The notes: generated by a model from the sequence alone, not told the origin. 64,000 nucleotides of DNA from Ruania albidiflava DSM 18029 (GCF_000421225.1 NZ_ATWL01000002.1:337593-401592), one strand, 5' to 3'; positions 9,170-18,625 are shown, counted from the stretch's first letter. Numbers and translations are program-made.

Positions 9170-11308
9170 ATGGCTGCTCCCGCAGCAGACCGCAGCAAGG
9201 CACTCGATGCTGCACTCAGTCAGATCGACCGAGCCTTCGGCAAAGGTTCGGTGATGCGTCTCGGCGACGACACCCGCCCACCGGTGGAGGTGATCCCCAC
9301 CGGGTCGATCGCCCTGGACGTGGCGCTCGGCACCGGTGGTCTGCCCCGCGGGCGGATCATCGAGGTCTACGGCCCGGAGTCCTCCGGGAAGACCACCGTG
9401 GCCCTGCACGCGGTGGCGAACGCGCAGAAGAACGGCGGCATCGCCGCGTTCATCGACGCCGAGCACGCTCTGGACCCGGAGTACGCGAAGAAGCTCGGGG
9501 TGGACACCGACGCCCTGCTGGTCTCCCAGCCGGACACCGGTGAGCAGGCACTGGAGATCATGGACATGCTGATCCGCTCCGGTGCGCTGGACATCATCGT
9601 GATCGACTCGGTCGCGGCCCTGGTGCCCAAGGCGGAGATCGAGGGCGAGATGGGTGACAGCCACGTCGGCCTGCAGGCCCGGCTGATGTCCCAGGCGCTG
9701 CGCAAGATCACCGGGGCACTGAACTCCTCGGGCACCACCGCGATCTTCATCAACCAGCTGCGCGAGAAGATCGGCGTCTTCTTCGGGTGCTTCAACTACA
9801 ACACCCGGGTGAACCTCGCCGACGGCAGCACCGAGAAGATCGGAAAGATCGTCAACAACAAGATGGACGTCGAGGTTCTCTCCTACGACGCCGACGCCGG
9901 CAAGGTCGTGCCACGTAAGATCGTCAACTGGTTCGACAACGGCGTGACCGACCACTTCCTGCAGTTCACCGTGGAGAAGTCGGGCGGCAACGGGCGCTCC
10001 CAGTTCGCCGCGACCGAGAACCACCTGATCAGCACACCCGCCGGGTGGCGCGAAGCGGGGGAGATCCTCCCCGGTGACCGGGTGCTCTCCCAGGAGACGG
10101 CTCGACTGTCCGACCAGCAGTGGCAGATGGTCCTCGGCGGTCTGCTCGGTGATGGTCATCTCGCGCCGAACACCAGGGCACGTCACGGAGTTCGCTACCG
10201 GATGGGGCACGGTCCGCACCAGGTGGACTACCTGGACTGGAAGGCGTCGATGTTCGGGAACGTCCCGCAGACCCGGAGCGTCCGTCCGAACGGTGCTGTG
10301 CACCTGGACCTGACCCCGCTGCCCGAGCTCGGCGAGCTGCGTGACGCGGTCTACTTCGGCGATGGCAAGAAGCACATCACCTGGGACTACCTCAAGGCAC
10401 TCACCCCGCTCGCGCTGGCGGTCTGGTACATGGATGACGCCTCGTTCGCCCTGCGGTCCAAGGGCCTGCAAGCCCGCACGGCCGGTGGCTCCGGTCGTGC
10501 GGAGATCGGAGTGGAGTCCTTCAGCCCAGGGTCGCGGCAGCGGATGATCGAGTATCTGCGGGACACCCACGGGGTGGAGAGCACCCTGCGCACCCGCGGC
10601 CCGCGCAACCAGCAAGTGCTGCAGCTGACCACGGCGGGCACCGCTCGCTTCCAGGAGATCGTGGCACCCTACGTGCACCCGTCGATGGCGTACAAGCTGC
10701 TCGAGCGGTTCCGCGGCATGTTTGACGTCACCGCGGAGTTCCTGCCGCCGCGTCAGGTGCTGGTTCCGGCTCGGGTGCTGGACGTCCACGTGAAGCCGGA
10801 GACCCGGTCGATGCACCGGTTCGACATCGAGGTGGAGGGCAACCACAACTACTTCGTCGACGGCGTGATGGTGCACAACTCTCCGGAGACGACCACGGGC
10901 GGCAAGGCGCTGAAGTTCTACGCCTCGGTCCGCATCGACGTGCGCCGCATCGAGACCCTCAAGGAGGGCACCGACTCGGTCGGCAACCGCACCCGCGCCA
11001 AGGTGGTGAAGAACAAGATGGCCCCGCCGTTCAAGCAGGCCGAGTTCGACATCGTCTACGGCGTGGGCATCTCCCGCGAGGGCAGCCTGATCGACCTCGG
11101 GGTGGAGCACGGCATCGTGCGCAAGTCCGGCGCCTGGTACACCTACGAGGGCGACCAGCTCGGCCAGGGCAAGGAGAACGCCCGCCGGTTCCTCAAGGAC
11201 AACCCGGAGCTCGCTGTCGAGATCGAGCAGAAGATCAAGACCAAGCTCGGCATCGGCGTGAAGCTCGAGGCGGTGCCGGAGTCGGAGGAGACAGCGGTCG
11301 ACTTCTGA
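9170..11308 (+). CDS. recA: Recombinase RecA, intein-containing precursor
   Basis: RecA forms ATP-dependent filaments on single-stranded DNA for homologous recombination and triggers LexA self-cleavage. The precursor is 712 residues. Walker A GPESSGKT is at residues 68-75. An in-frame intein occupies residues 207-570; splicing would join IGVFFG to SPETTTGG and leave a normal 348-residue RecA ending in an acidic tail. The insertion point is the loop before SPETTTGG, not the site used in M. tuberculosis RecA. A LexA box lies at 8968, and the ATG is preceded by a purine-rich site (GAAGGTGA). recX follows. Confidence 0.97.
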   Translation: MAAPAADRSKALDAALSQIDRAFGKGSVMRLGDDTRPPVEVIPTGSIALDVALGTGGLPRGRIIEVYGPESSGKTTVALHAVANAQKNGGIAAFIDAEHALDPEYAKKLGVDTDALLVSQPDTGEQALEIMDMLIRSGALDIIVIDSVAALVPKAEIEGEMGDSHVGLQARLMSQALRKITGALNSSGTTAIFINQLREKIGVFFGCFNYNTRVNLADGSTEKIGKIVNNKMDVEVLSYDADAGKVVPRKIVNWFDNGVTDHFLQFTVEKSGGNGRSQFAATENHLISTPAGWREAGEILPGDRVLSQETARLSDQQWQMVLGGLLGDGHLAPNTRARHGVRYRMGHGPHQVDYLDWKASMFGNVPQTRSVRPNGAVHLDLTPLPELGELRDAVYFGDGKKHITWDYLKALTPLALAVWYMDDASFALRSKGLQARTAGGSGRAEIGVESFSPGSRQRMIEYLRDTHGVESTLRTRGPRNQQVLQLTTAGTARFQEIVAPYVHPSMAYKLLERFRGMFDVTAEFLPPRQVLVPARVLDVHVKPETRSMHRFDIEVEGNHNYFVDGVMVHNSPETTTGGKALKFYASVRIDVRRIETLKEGTDSVGNRTRAKVVKNKMAPPFKQAEFDIVYGVGISREGSLIDLGVEHGIVRKSGAWYTYEGDQLGQGKENARRFLKDNPELAVEIEQKIKTKLGIGVKLEAVPESEETAVDF
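9788..10879 (+). other. RecA intein with LAGLIDADG homing endonuclease domain
   Basis: This 364-residue intein starts at Cys207 ([14 protein letters not shown]) and ends with VMVHN, followed by Ser as the first residue of the C-extein. Splicing blocks are visible: N-terminal Cys, a TENH block-B motif near 10017, and a C-terminal block reading [13 protein letters not shown]. Two LAGLIDADG-type motifs ([12 protein letters not shown] near 10137 and [10 protein letters not shown] near 10420) retain their acidic residues, so the endonuclease may be active. Base composition is as GC-rich as the exteins, so it is not a very recent arrival from a low-GC source. Confidence 0.96.
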
Positions 11309-11316
11309 CCGGTGGT

Positions 11317-11366
11317 GGCGCCGTCATCGAGCCGGGGCAGTGCCTGCTCTGGTCGGTGACGGCGCC
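11317..11366 (+). terminator. Stem-loop between recA and recX
   Basis: GGCGCCGTCA (11317-11326) pairs perfectly with TGACGGCGCC (11357-11366). The 30-base loop holds a smaller GCAG/CTGC pairing. There is no U-run, so it is probably a partial terminator or processing site that lowers recX expression relative to recA. Confidence 0.5.
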
Positions 11367-11408
11367 GCTTCCCTCTGGTCGGGGTCCGTGCAGGAAGGAG
11401 GGAGTGCA

Positions 11409-11993
11409 GTGAGCCAGGCACGACGACGGTCCGCACCGGGGCAGGAGCCGCCCACCTCGGGTGCCGCAGCCGAGGACGCCGAACCCGACCAGGAGAGCGT
11501 CGCCCGGGCGATCGCACTGCGGATGCTCACCGGAGCGCCCCGCTCCCGGGCACAGCTCGCGGAGAAGATGGCGAGCAAGAACGTGCCGGACGAGGTCGCC
11601 ACCAAGGTGCTGGACAGGTTCACCGAGGTCGGGCTGATCGACGACGCCGCCTATGCCGAGATGCTGGTGCGCACCCGGCACAACGAACGCGGCCTCGCCC
11701 GCCGAGCGCTGGCTCAGGAGCTGCGGCGCAAAGGAGTGGACACCGAGACGGCCAACGCGGCCCTGGAAGCCGTCCAGCCCGAGGACGAGGCGGACCGGGC
11801 GCTCGAGCTGGTCCGCCGCAAGGCCCGCTCCACCGAAGGCGTCGACCCGGTCAAGCGCCGCCGCCGACTCGTCAGCATGCTCGCCCGCAAGGGCTACGGA
11901 CCGGGTGTGGCGATGCGGGCGGTGGACCAGGTGCTCGGCGAGGAGGACGAGGAGCTCTCGGCCAGCGACGACGGCCCGGACCTCCTGGAGTAG
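11409..11993 (+). CDS. recX: RecA regulator RecX
   Basis: A 194-residue protein with the three-helix repeats of RecX (for example AQLAEKMASKNVPDEVATKVLDRF in shorter form around residues 50-75, then ARRALAQELRRKGVD) and a final region with RKGYGPGVAMRAV. RecX binds RecA filaments and limits recombination. The GTG at 11409 is chosen because AGGAGG (11397-11402) is six bases upstream; the frame before it has no ribosome site. Its TAG stop abuts the gluD stop on the other strand with no spacer. The Ala/Pro-rich N-terminus (about 45 residues) precedes the conserved core. Confidence 0.92.
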   Translation: MSQARRRSAPGQEPPTSGAAAEDAEPDQESVARAIALRMLTGAPRSRAQLAEKMASKNVPDEVATKVLDRFTEVGLIDDAAYAEMLVRTRHNERGLARRALAQELRRKGVDTETANAALEAVQPEDEADRALELVRRKARSTEGVDPVKRRRRLVSMLARKGYGPGVAMRAVDQVLGEEDEELSASDDGPDLLE

Positions 11994-12902
11994 TCACACC
12001 TGACCCATCTCCGACTTCTGGATCGCCCGCACGCTCACTGCACCGTTGATGCCACCCTTCACGGTGCCGCCGCCGACCTTCCCGGAGGTGCGGCCGCCGA
12101 TCCGGCGGGCTACCTTGCCGGCGATCCAGGACAGGATCGCGTTGAGCACGATGTAGATGATCGCGATCACGAAGAACGACTGCAGCACCGGGAACGGTGC
12201 ATCGGCGCCGATCAGTCGTGCCGAGCGGAGCAGCTCGTTGTAGGTGATGATCGCACCGAGTGCGGAGTCCTTGAGCACCACCACGAACTGGCTCACCAGC
12301 GCGGGCAGCATGGCCATCAGTGCCTGCGGCAGCTCGATCGAGCGGATCGACTGGCCGCGAGTCATCCCGATCGCCAGGCCGGCCTCTCGCTGTCCCTTGG
12401 GCAGTCCGTGCACACCAGAACGCACCAGCTCGGCGATGACGGAGCCGTTGTAGAGGGTCAGGCCGATGATCACCCCGAGCAACGGGCTCAGTGCCGGGTC
12501 GAGCCGGAGTACCTGGGCGCAGAAGATCCACCCGCCAATCATCATGATCAGCACCGGCACGGCGCGGAAGAACTCCACCACCACACCGCAGAACCAGCGG
12601 ATCAGTCGGTTGCTGGAGAGCCGACCGACACCGAACACCAGGCCAAACACCAGTGCGAGCACGATCGAGTACGCAGCGGCGACGAGCGTGTTCTGCAGGC
12701 CGGGCAGGAAGTAGTAGATCCAGGTGCGACCCTCGATCATCGGTGCCCACTTCTCCGCGGTGAGCTGGTCGTGGGCGTGCATCTGGTAGACGACGAACAC
12801 GCCGATCAGCACCACCACGAGGGCACCGACGATGTTGCCGAGCAGCATGCGCCGGCGCGCCCGTGGCCCGGGGGCGTCGAACAGGACCGACTGCGCGCTC
12901 AT
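11994..12902 (-). CDS. gluD: Glutamate-type ABC transporter permease GluD
   Basis: A 302-residue inner-membrane permease of the polar amino acid family. It has a hydrophilic N-terminus, a membrane segment at about residues 20-40, and the EAA-like coupling loop containing GLAIGMTRGQSIRSIELPQA. It ends in a glycine-rich cytoplasmic tail. The ATG overlaps the gluC stop by four bases, which ties the two permeases to one membrane complex. It is last in the gluA-gluB-gluC-gluD order. The substrate (glutamate) is inferred from operon order and family; a related acidic amino acid is possible. Confidence 0.88.
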   Translation of the reverse strand: MSAQSVLFDAPGPRARRRMLLGNIVGALVVVLIGVFVVYQMHAHDQLTAEKWAPMIEGRTWIYYFLPGLQNTLVAAAYSIVLALVFGLVFGVGRLSSNRLIRWFCGVVVEFFRAVPVLIMMIGGWIFCAQVLRLDPALSPLLGVIIGLTLYNGSVIAELVRSGVHGLPKGQREAGLAIGMTRGQSIRSIELPQALMAMLPALVSQFVVVLKDSALGAIITYNELLRSARLIGADAPFPVLQSFFVIAIIYIVLNAILSWIAGKVARRIGGRTSGKVGGGTVKGGINGAVSVRAIQKSEMGQV

Positions 12903-13573
12903 CGGGCCACCGCCAGACGTTGGGAGAGGAGCGTCACCACGAGCCCGACGGGGATCACGATGATCACGAAGCCCGCGGCGACGGTCAGGAAGATGGGGAT
13001 GACGTAATTGCCGTGCTGGTCGACCATGTACTTCATCACCAGGGAGATGTCTGCTACGGAGATCGCCGAAGCCACTGTGGTGTTCTTGATCAGTGCGATG
13101 AACGTGTTGCCTAGTGGGGCGATCGAGCCGCGGAAGGCCTGCGGGAGGATCACCAGGCGCGCTGCCGGGAGGAAGGAGAGCCCGATCGCCCGTGCCGCTT
13201 CTGCCTGACCGACCGGCACCGTGTTCACCCCGGAGCGGATCGACTCGCACACGAAGGACGCGGTGTAGACCGACAGTGCCCAGACCGCGAGCCAGAAGAA
13301 GTTCTGGTCCAGGTTCTCCGAGAACGTCACGCCCAGCTGCGGCCAGAGCGCGAACGCAGCGAACATCATCACCACGGTCAGCGGAATGTTGCGCACCAGG
13401 TTGACGTAGGTGGCGCCAGCCCACTGCAACGACGGCAGCGGAGAGATCCGCATCAACGCCAGGATGGTGCCCAGAACCAGCGAGAAGATCCCGCTGAAGA
13501 ACGCCAGCTTGACGTTGAACCAGTAGGCACCGGCGATGTCGTACTCGCCAAGCACCTGCAGAAAGTCGCCCAC
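12899..13573 (-). CDS. gluC: Glutamate-type ABC transporter permease GluC
   Basis: A 224-residue permease with five hydrophobic segments and the coupling-loop motif EAARAIGLSFLPAARLVILPQAFR. It starts with GTG behind a strong GGAGGAAGGGAG ribosome site. It pairs with GluD, with which it overlaps by four bases. A 160-base gap holding a strong hairpin separates it from the binding-protein gene. Confidence 0.9.
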   Translation of the reverse strand: MGDFLQVLGEYDIAGAYWFNVKLAFFSGIFSLVLGTILALMRISPLPSLQWAGATYVNLVRNIPLTVVMMFAAFALWPQLGVTFSENLDQNFFWLAVWALSVYTASFVCESIRSGVNTVPVGQAEAARAIGLSFLPAARLVILPQAFRGSIAPLGNTFIALIKNTTVASAISVADISLVMKYMVDQHGNYVIPIFLTVAAGFVIIVIPVGLVVTLLSQRLAVAR

Positions 13574-13622
13574 CTGTGCTCCCTTCCTCCGGTGGACCCG
13601 CGTCGTCTGAGTCTGCGGGCCG

Positions 13623-13636
13623 TAGCAGCGCTGCTA
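13623..13636. repeat. Perfect 14-bp palindrome before gluC
   Basis: TAGCAGCGCTGCTA is perfectly self-complementary and lies 50 bases upstream of gluC in the gluB-gluC gap. It could be an operator or part of the transcript structure; no regulator is identified. Confidence 0.45.
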
Positions 13637-13684
13637 GGGGCTGTAGCAGTCCTGCCGGCGCGACCCGTCACGTGCGAGGTGCGT

Positions 13685-13718
13685 GATCCGGGCGGATGCT
13701 CTCGCACCCGCCCGGATC
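13685..13718 (-). terminator. Stem-loop after gluB (attenuating hairpin)
   Basis: GATCCGGGCGG (13685-13695) pairs with CCGCCCGGATC (13708-13718) around a 12-base loop, 16 bases past the gluB stop. Such hairpins let abundant binding-protein message accumulate above the permease genes. There is no U-tract. Confidence 0.6.
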
Positions 13719-13733
13719 GTCAGCCCTCAGGGG

Positions 13734-14627
13734 TCACGCGCATTCCTGTGGAGTCGGCGGGTTCAGGTCCGCATTCGGCTCATAGCCGGTGCCCTCGGTG
13801 TTGCTGGTGATGAACTCCTCCCAGCTGCCGTCCTCGATCATCGAGTTGATCGCATCGGTCACGGGCTGGCACTGGTCGGAACCCGGGGGCAGACCCACGC
13901 CGTAGTTCTCCTCGGAGAACGTGTTGCCGACCACCTGCAGCTCACCGCTGCCGTCGGCGGCGGCCAGACCGGCGAGGATGATGTCATCAGTGGTGACGGC
14001 ATCCACCTGGCCACCGACCAGGTACTGGATGCACTCCGAGTACCCGTTCAGCTCGACCAGCTGGGTATCGGGGGAGAATTCGTCCTTCACCCGCTGGGCC
14101 GAGGTGGAGCCGGAGACCGAGCAGAGATTCTTCCCGTTCAGCACGTCCGGCCCGGTGATGGTGCCGGCGTCCTCGGAGCGGATCAGCAGGTCCTGACCGG
14201 CTACGAAGTAGGGTCCGGCGAAGTCCACGACCTCGTTCCGCTCGTCGGTGATCGAGTAGGTGGCCACGATCATGTCCACCTGCTCGTTCTGCAGCATCGT
14301 CTCCCGCTGGGGCGAGGGGGACTCCACCCACTCGATCTGGTCCTCGGAGTACCCGAGCTGCTCGGCGATGTAGGTGGCCACGTCCACGTCGAAGCCGGTG
14401 AACGTGTCCCCGTCCTTGTAGCCGAGGCCCGGCTGGTCGAACTTGATGCCGATGCGGATGCTGTCGCCGCCGCCGTCGCCACCTTCGGCGCCGCTGTCGC
14501 CGTTGTCGCCGCTGTCGGCTCCGGTGTCGCCGCCGCCCTCCTCTCCGCCCGGCTCAGCCGTGCAGGCGGCAAGGGTGAGGGCCCCCACGGCCGCCAGTGC
14601 GGCCAGCGCTGCTCGCGTTGTCTTCAT
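13734..14627 (-). CDS. gluB: Glutamate-type substrate-binding lipoprotein GluB
   Basis: A 297-residue extracytoplasmic binding protein of the SBP-3 family. It has a lipoprotein signal with lipobox TLAAC (lipidated Cys22), a Gly/Asp/Ser-rich linker to about residue 52, then the bilobed domain beginning [20 protein letters not shown]. It captures an amino acid outside the membrane and delivers it to GluC/GluD. The ATG follows AAGGAG. It is the second gene of the minus-strand operon after gluA. Confidence 0.92.
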   Translation of the reverse strand: MKTTRAALAALAAVGALTLAACTAEPGGEEGGGDTGADSGDNGDSGAEGGDGGGDSIRIGIKFDQPGLGYKDGDTFTGFDVDVATYIAEQLGYSEDQIEWVESPSPQRETMLQNEQVDMIVATYSITDERNEVVDFAGPYFVAGQDLLIRSEDAGTITGPDVLNGKNLCSVSGSTSAQRVKDEFSPDTQLVELNGYSECIQYLVGGQVDAVTTDDIILAGLAAADGSGELQVVGNTFSEENYGVGLPPGSDQCQPVTDAINSMIEDGSWEEFITSNTEGTGYEPNADLNPPTPQECA

Positions 14628-14679
14628 CCTTGGTCTCCTTCGTTGGTTACTGGGGACGTCGTCCGATCGCGGTAGGCGA

Positions 14680-15477
14680 TCAGTGCGTGAGGATCTTGCC
14701 GAGGAAGTCCTTGGCGCGGTTGCTCTGCGGGTTGTCGAAGAACGTCTCCGGTTCGGCCTCTTCCACGATCTGCCCGTCGGACATGAACACCACCCGGTCG
14801 GCGGCCTTGCGGGCGAAGCCCATCTCGTGGGTGACCACCACCATGGTCATGCCCTCCTTGGCCAGGCCGACCATCACGTCCAGCACCTCCTGGACCATCT
14901 CCGGGTCCAGCGCCGAGGTCGGTTCGTCGAAGAGGATCACCTTCGGGCGCATCGCCAGCGCCCGCGCGATCGCGACCCGCTGCTGCTGGCCACCGGAGAG
15001 CTGGGCCGGCAGCTTGTCGGCCTGGTTCGCCACGCCGACCCGCTCCAGCAGCTCCATCGCCTGCTTCTTCGCCTCGGTCGACTTCACCCGCTTCACCTTG
15101 ACGGGCCCCAGGGTGACGTTCTCCAGGATCGTCTTGTGCGCGAACAGGTTGAAGGACTGGAACACCATGCCGACGTCGGCACGCAGCCGGGCCAAGGCCT
15201 TGCCCTCTGCGGGCAGCGGCTGACCGTCCAGGGTGATGGTGCCGCCGTTGATCGGTTCCAACCGGTTGATCGCCCGGCACAGGGTGGACTTTCCGGACCC
15301 GGACGGCCCGATCACCACCACCACCTCACCGCGGTGCACGGTCAGGTTGATGTCCTGGAGCACGTGCAGCTCGCCGAAGTACTTGTTCACGTCACTGAGC
15401 ACCACCAGCGGCTCGCTGCTGGGCTTCGGGATGCCGGCACCGTCGTCGGTGCGCGGCGCACCTGTGTCGTCGCTCAT
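14680..15477 (-). CDS. gluA: Glutamate-type ABC transporter ATP-binding protein GluA
   Basis: A 265-residue ATPase with Walker [10 protein letters not shown] (57-65), signature LSGGQQQR near residue 162, Walker [12 protein letters not shown] and the switch His in [15 protein letters not shown]. This is the polar amino acid transporter class. It has an N-terminal extension of about 22 Asp/Pro-rich residues. It leads the operon; the ATG has no ribosome site but a TAGGTT box six bases upstream, consistent with leaderless translation. It is divergent from miaB. Confidence 0.92.
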   Translation of the reverse strand: MSDDTGAPRTDDGAGIPKPSSEPLVVLSDVNKYFGELHVLQDINLTVHRGEVVVVIGPSGSGKSTLCRAINRLEPINGGTITLDGQPLPAEGKALARLRADVGMVFQSFNLFAHKTILENVTLGPVKVKRVKSTEAKKQAMELLERVGVANQADKLPAQLSGGQQQRVAIARALAMRPKVILFDEPTSALDPEMVQEVLDVMVGLAKEGMTMVVVTHEMGFARKAADRVVFMSDGQIVEEAEPETFFDNPQSNRAKDFLGKILTH

Positions 15478-15483
15478 ACAGGC

Positions 15484-15489
15484 AACCTA
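15484..15489 (-). promoter_or_regulatory. Candidate -10 box, leaderless gluA
   Basis: On the minus strand TAGGTT ends six bases before the gluA ATG at 15477. Confidence 0.45.
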
Positions 15490-15565
15490 ACGCCAAACGC
15501 CCGTATCGGCGACGAACTTGCGATAACAGTGCGGACACGAATGACCTCCGGACTGCCCCGGATCG

Positions 15566-15571
15566 TAGAAT
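15566..15571 (+). promoter_or_regulatory. Candidate -10 box, leaderless miaB
   Basis: TAGAAT (five of six consensus bases) ends eight bases before the ATG at 15580. It supports that start over the in-frame ATG at 15541, which would lie upstream of the box. Confidence 0.5.
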
Positions 15572-15579
15572 CGGCTGCC

Positions 15580-17106
15580 ATGACCGACCACCAGCGCACG
15601 TACCTGGTGCGCACTCTGGGCTGCCAGATGAACGTGCACGACTCCGAGCGCATGTCCGGGCTGCTCGAGGATGCCGGCTACGCTCCGGCCGCCACCCGCA
15701 CGGAGAAGTCGCTGGTCGACCAGGCCGAGGGCGCGGACGTGGTCGTCATCAACACCTGCGCCGTCCGGGAGAACGCCTCGGACCGGCTGTACGGCAACCT
15801 CGGGCAGCTCGCCGGACTGAAGAAGACCCACCCCGGTCTGCAGATCGCCGTCGGCGGTTGTCTGGCCCAGCAGGACCGCTCCGGGATCGTCGAACGCGCC
15901 CCGTGGGTGGACGTGGTCTTCGGCACCCACAACATCGACGTGCTGCCCGCGCTGCTGGAGCGGGCCCGGCACAACGACCAGGCGCAGGTGGAGATCGAGG
16001 AGGCGCTCAAGGTCTTCCCCTCCACCCTGCCCACCAAGCGGGAGAGCGCCTACGCCGCGTGGGTGTCCATCTCGGTGGGCTGCAACAACACCTGCACGTT
16101 CTGCATCGTGCCGCACCTGCGCGGCAAGGAGCGCGACCGCCGGCCCGGTGACATCCTCGCCGAGGTGCAGGCGGTCGTCGCCCAGGGCGCCATCGAGGTC
16201 ACCCTGCTCGGGCAGAACGTGAACTCCTACGGGGTGGGCTTCGGGGACCGCGGTGCGTTCGCGAAGCTGCTGCGCGCCTGCGGGCAGATCGAGGGCCTGG
16301 AGCGGGTGCGGTTCACCTCCCCGCACCCGGCGGCGTTCACCGACGACGTGATCGAGGCGATGGCCAGCACACCCACGGTGATGCCCCAGCTGCACATGCC
16401 GCTGCAGTCCGGGTCGGACGCCGTGCTCCGGGCGATGCGCCGCTCCTACCGCAGCACCAAGTTCCTCGGCATCCTGGACCGGGTCCGTCAGGCCATCCCG
16501 CACGCGGCGATCACCACCGACATCATCGTCGGCTTCCCCGGGGAGACCGAGGAGGACTTCCAGGCCACCCTGGACGTCGTCGAGGCCTCCCGGTTCGCCA
16601 GCGCGTTCACCTTCCAGTACTCACCCCGCCCGGGCACCCCGGCAGCCGACCTGCCCGACCAGGTGCCCACCGAGGTGGTCGCCGAACGGTACCGGCGGCT
16701 GGTCGCGCTGCAGGACCGGATCGCCGAGGAGGAGAACGCCGCCCAGGTCGGGCGCCAGGTCGATGTGCTCGTCGCCGACCACGAGGGCCGCAAGGACACT
16801 GCCACCCACCGCATCTCCGGCCGTGCCGCCGACAACCGCCTGGTGCACCTGGCCCTGCCGGACGACCTCACCGACGCTGATGCCCCTCGGCCCGGTGACA
16901 TGGTCACCGTCACGGTCACCGACTCCGCGCCCTACCACCTGATCGCCGACTCCGCGCTCACCAGCGGCGACTTCACCCTGCGCCGCACCCGCGCCGGGGA
17001 CGCGTGGCAGGCAGCCAAGACCGCGACGCACACCCACCCCACCCCCGAGCCGGGTGCCGTCTCCCTCGGCATGCCCACCCTCCGGGTCGGCGCCAGCACC
17101 TCCTGA
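15580..17106 (+). CDS. miaB: tRNA-2-methylthio-N6-dimethylallyladenosine synthase MiaB
   Basis: A 508-residue radical-SAM methylthiotransferase that adds a methylthio group to i6A37 of tRNA, the product of MiaA encoded at 19311. The N-terminal domain has cysteines for the auxiliary Fe-S cluster ([26 protein letters not shown]). The radical-SAM motif CNNTCTFC has cysteines at 168, 172 and 175. A TRAM domain covers about residues 385-455. The tail past about residue 460 is poorly conserved and His/Thr-rich. The start at 15580 is preferred because of the TAGAAT box. The 7-base gap to the next gene suggests co-transcription. Confidence 0.95.
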   Translation: MTDHQRTYLVRTLGCQMNVHDSERMSGLLEDAGYAPAATRTEKSLVDQAEGADVVVINTCAVRENASDRLYGNLGQLAGLKKTHPGLQIAVGGCLAQQDRSGIVERAPWVDVVFGTHNIDVLPALLERARHNDQAQVEIEEALKVFPSTLPTKRESAYAAWVSISVGCNNTCTFCIVPHLRGKERDRRPGDILAEVQAVVAQGAIEVTLLGQNVNSYGVGFGDRGAFAKLLRACGQIEGLERVRFTSPHPAAFTDDVIEAMASTPTVMPQLHMPLQSGSDAVLRAMRRSYRSTKFLGILDRVRQAIPHAAITTDIIVGFPGETEEDFQATLDVVEASRFASAFTFQYSPRPGTPAADLPDQVPTEVVAERYRRLVALQDRIAEEENAAQVGRQVDVLVADHEGRKDTATHRISGRAADNRLVHLALPDDLTDADAPRPGDMVTVTVTDSAPYHLIADSALTSGDFTLRRTRAGDAWQAAKTATHTHPTPEPGAVSLGMPTLRVGASTS

Positions 17107-17113
17107 ACCGGCC

Positions 17114-17956
17114 ATGACCCGACCTGGCGTGCCCACCCGGGGGCCGCTGCCCGGATCGGGCACCCGTGCGGGGGTGCAGCTGTTGCGCTTCGCGGTCGAC
17201 GACGGCGCAGCCGCCCTGGTCCGGCACGTCTGGGTGCCGCTGTGGTCCCTGCCACCGGGGGAGCAGGTGGTCCAGGAGCTCCTCCAGTACCCGGGAGGGA
17301 ACGTCGTCGTGATGGCCGACGAGGCCGGCTTCTACGGTGTGGACGCCGGTCTGGGCACCCGCGCGCTGACCGGGACCGGCTGGGGAGTGGGCGCCATGCT
17401 CCGTCCGGCCGCGGCCGGTCTGCTGCTGCGCCACCAGGCGGCCGATGCTGTGCGCGTGGGTGCTGCCCAGCTGGATGTGGGCACTGCGATCCGGGCTGAA
17501 CGCACCGAGCTGGGCGCCGACTTCACTGCGGCCTGTGCCCGAGTCCGCGCGCTGATGCCCGCGCACCCGGAGGCTGCCGGACGGGCGCTGACCGACTGGG
17601 TGGTCGCGCGCTGCGGGCCCCTCGATGCCGAGGGTGAGCTCGCCAACGCCGCCGCCGACCTGGCCGAGCAGGGTGCGGTACACACTGTGGCCGAGCTCGC
17701 CGCGCGGGTCGGTGTGGGCGAACGGCAGCTGCAGCGGATCTGCCGGCGCCGGATCGGGCTGAGCCCGAAGTGGCTGCTGCAGCGCCGCCGGCTGCAGGAC
17801 GCCGCCGCCCGGCTCGGGGAGGTCGACCCGCCGGCGCTCGCGGACCTGGCCACCGAGCTCGGCTACGCCGACCAGGCGCACTTCACCCGCGACTTCACCA
17901 CGGTGGTCGGCCGCCCGCCGGGCCGGTTCGCCCGCGAGCACCGCCCCCACAGCTGA
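17114..17956 (+). CDS. AraC-family transcriptional regulator
   Basis: A 280-residue regulator. The N-terminal 160 residues form a sensor-like domain of the kind found in AraC proteins with a degenerate cupin (LLRFAVDDGAAALVRHVWVPLW). The C-terminus holds two helix-turn-helix units: TVAELAARVGVGERQLQRIC and LADLATELGYADQAHFTRDF, the classic AraC motif. It sits 7 bases behind miaB without its own ribosome site. Its targets and ligand are unknown; the VOC gene downstream is one candidate. The stop codon lies inside one arm of a 53-bp palindrome. Confidence 0.88.
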   Translation: MTRPGVPTRGPLPGSGTRAGVQLLRFAVDDGAAALVRHVWVPLWSLPPGEQVVQELLQYPGGNVVVMADEAGFYGVDAGLGTRALTGTGWGVGAMLRPAAAGLLLRHQAADAVRVGAAQLDVGTAIRAERTELGADFTAACARVRALMPAHPEAAGRALTDWVVARCGPLDAEGELANAAADLAEQGAVHTVAELAARVGVGERQLQRICRRRIGLSPKWLLQRRRLQDAAARLGEVDPPALADLATELGYADQAHFTRDFTTVVGRPPGRFAREHRPHS

Positions 17957-18007
17957 AGTTGCTCGTCGATCTGGCCACAGTTCGTGACCGATTCGACGAG
18001 CAACTTC
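17955..18007. repeat. 53-bp intergenic palindrome
   Basis: A perfect 15-bp inverted repeat, GAAGTTGCTCGTCGA (17955-17969) and its complement (17993-18007), surrounds a 23-base centre that is itself partly paired (GGCCAC with GTGACC, one mismatch). The left arm includes the last two bases of the AraC stop codon. It has no U-tract. It looks like a REP/palindromic-unit type element or a strong RNA hairpin. I found no second copy in this window. Confidence 0.7.
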
Positions 18008-18067
18008 CAGGGGCGGAGGTCGGGTTTCGACAAGATCGTGGGGCAGGGGCCGGCGCAAGATCGAGCC

Positions 18068-18562
18068 ATGACCACGAACCCCAGCACGCAGAGTCCCACC
18101 GTCGCCCCGGTCCCCGCCGGCTACACCGCCCTCACCCCGTTCGTCACCGTGACCGACGGCGCCGGTGCTATCGACTTCTACCGGAACGTGTTCGACGCGC
18201 GCCTGGTCAGCCGCACCGCCGCCCCGGACGGCACCGTCGCCCACGCCGAGCTCGACTTCGGCAACGGCCGCCTGCAGCTCGGCGACGCCAACGAGGCCTA
18301 CGGCCTGCTGCCGCCACCCGGAGGCGACGCCGTCACCCACTCGATCGCCTACTACTGCACCGACTGCGACGCCGTGGTGGCCCGTGCCGTGGCGGCCGGC
18401 GCCACGCTCCGCGAAGAGGTCTCCACCTTCGTCACCGGCGACCGGTACGGCTCGATCCGGGACCCGTTCGGGCTGCGCTGGTCGATCATGACCCGCGTGG
18501 AGGACGTCTCCGAGGAGGAGGCGCAGCGCCGGGTCGAGGCGTGGATGGCCGAGCAGTCCTGA
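18068..18562 (+). CDS. VOC-family protein (PhnB/glyoxalase-like)
   Basis: A 164-residue protein with the paired beta-alpha-beta-beta-beta modules of the vicinal oxygen chelate fold: LTPFVTVTDGAGAIDFYRNVF at the start and DPFGLRWSIMTRVEDVS near the end, as in PhnB-like proteins. Whether it binds a metal or has an activity cannot be decided. The ATG at 18068 is taken because family members begin with a similar short lead; the frame runs 28 codons further up into the palindrome region. Confidence 0.85.
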   Translation: MTTNPSTQSPTVAPVPAGYTALTPFVTVTDGAGAIDFYRNVFDARLVSRTAAPDGTVAHAELDFGNGRLQLGDANEAYGLLPPPGGDAVTHSIAYYCTDCDAVVARAVAAGATLREEVSTFVTGDRYGSIRDPFGLRWSIMTRVEDVSEEEAQRRVEAWMAEQS

Positions 18563-18625
18563 ACTGCCGGCTTCAGCGTCTGCCTCTGTCGACGGGGCAT
18601 CAGCCGACCGTGGGGCGCAGCCGGA

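Noticed and set aside
9788..10879. Two separate recA fragments or a transposon in recA
   Set aside because: The frame is open throughout, and splice-junction Cys, HN and Ser plus endonuclease motifs identify an intein.
9074..11110. 678-residue minus-strand frame opposite recA
   Set aside because: Antisense of the RecA-intein gene; no recognisable domain.
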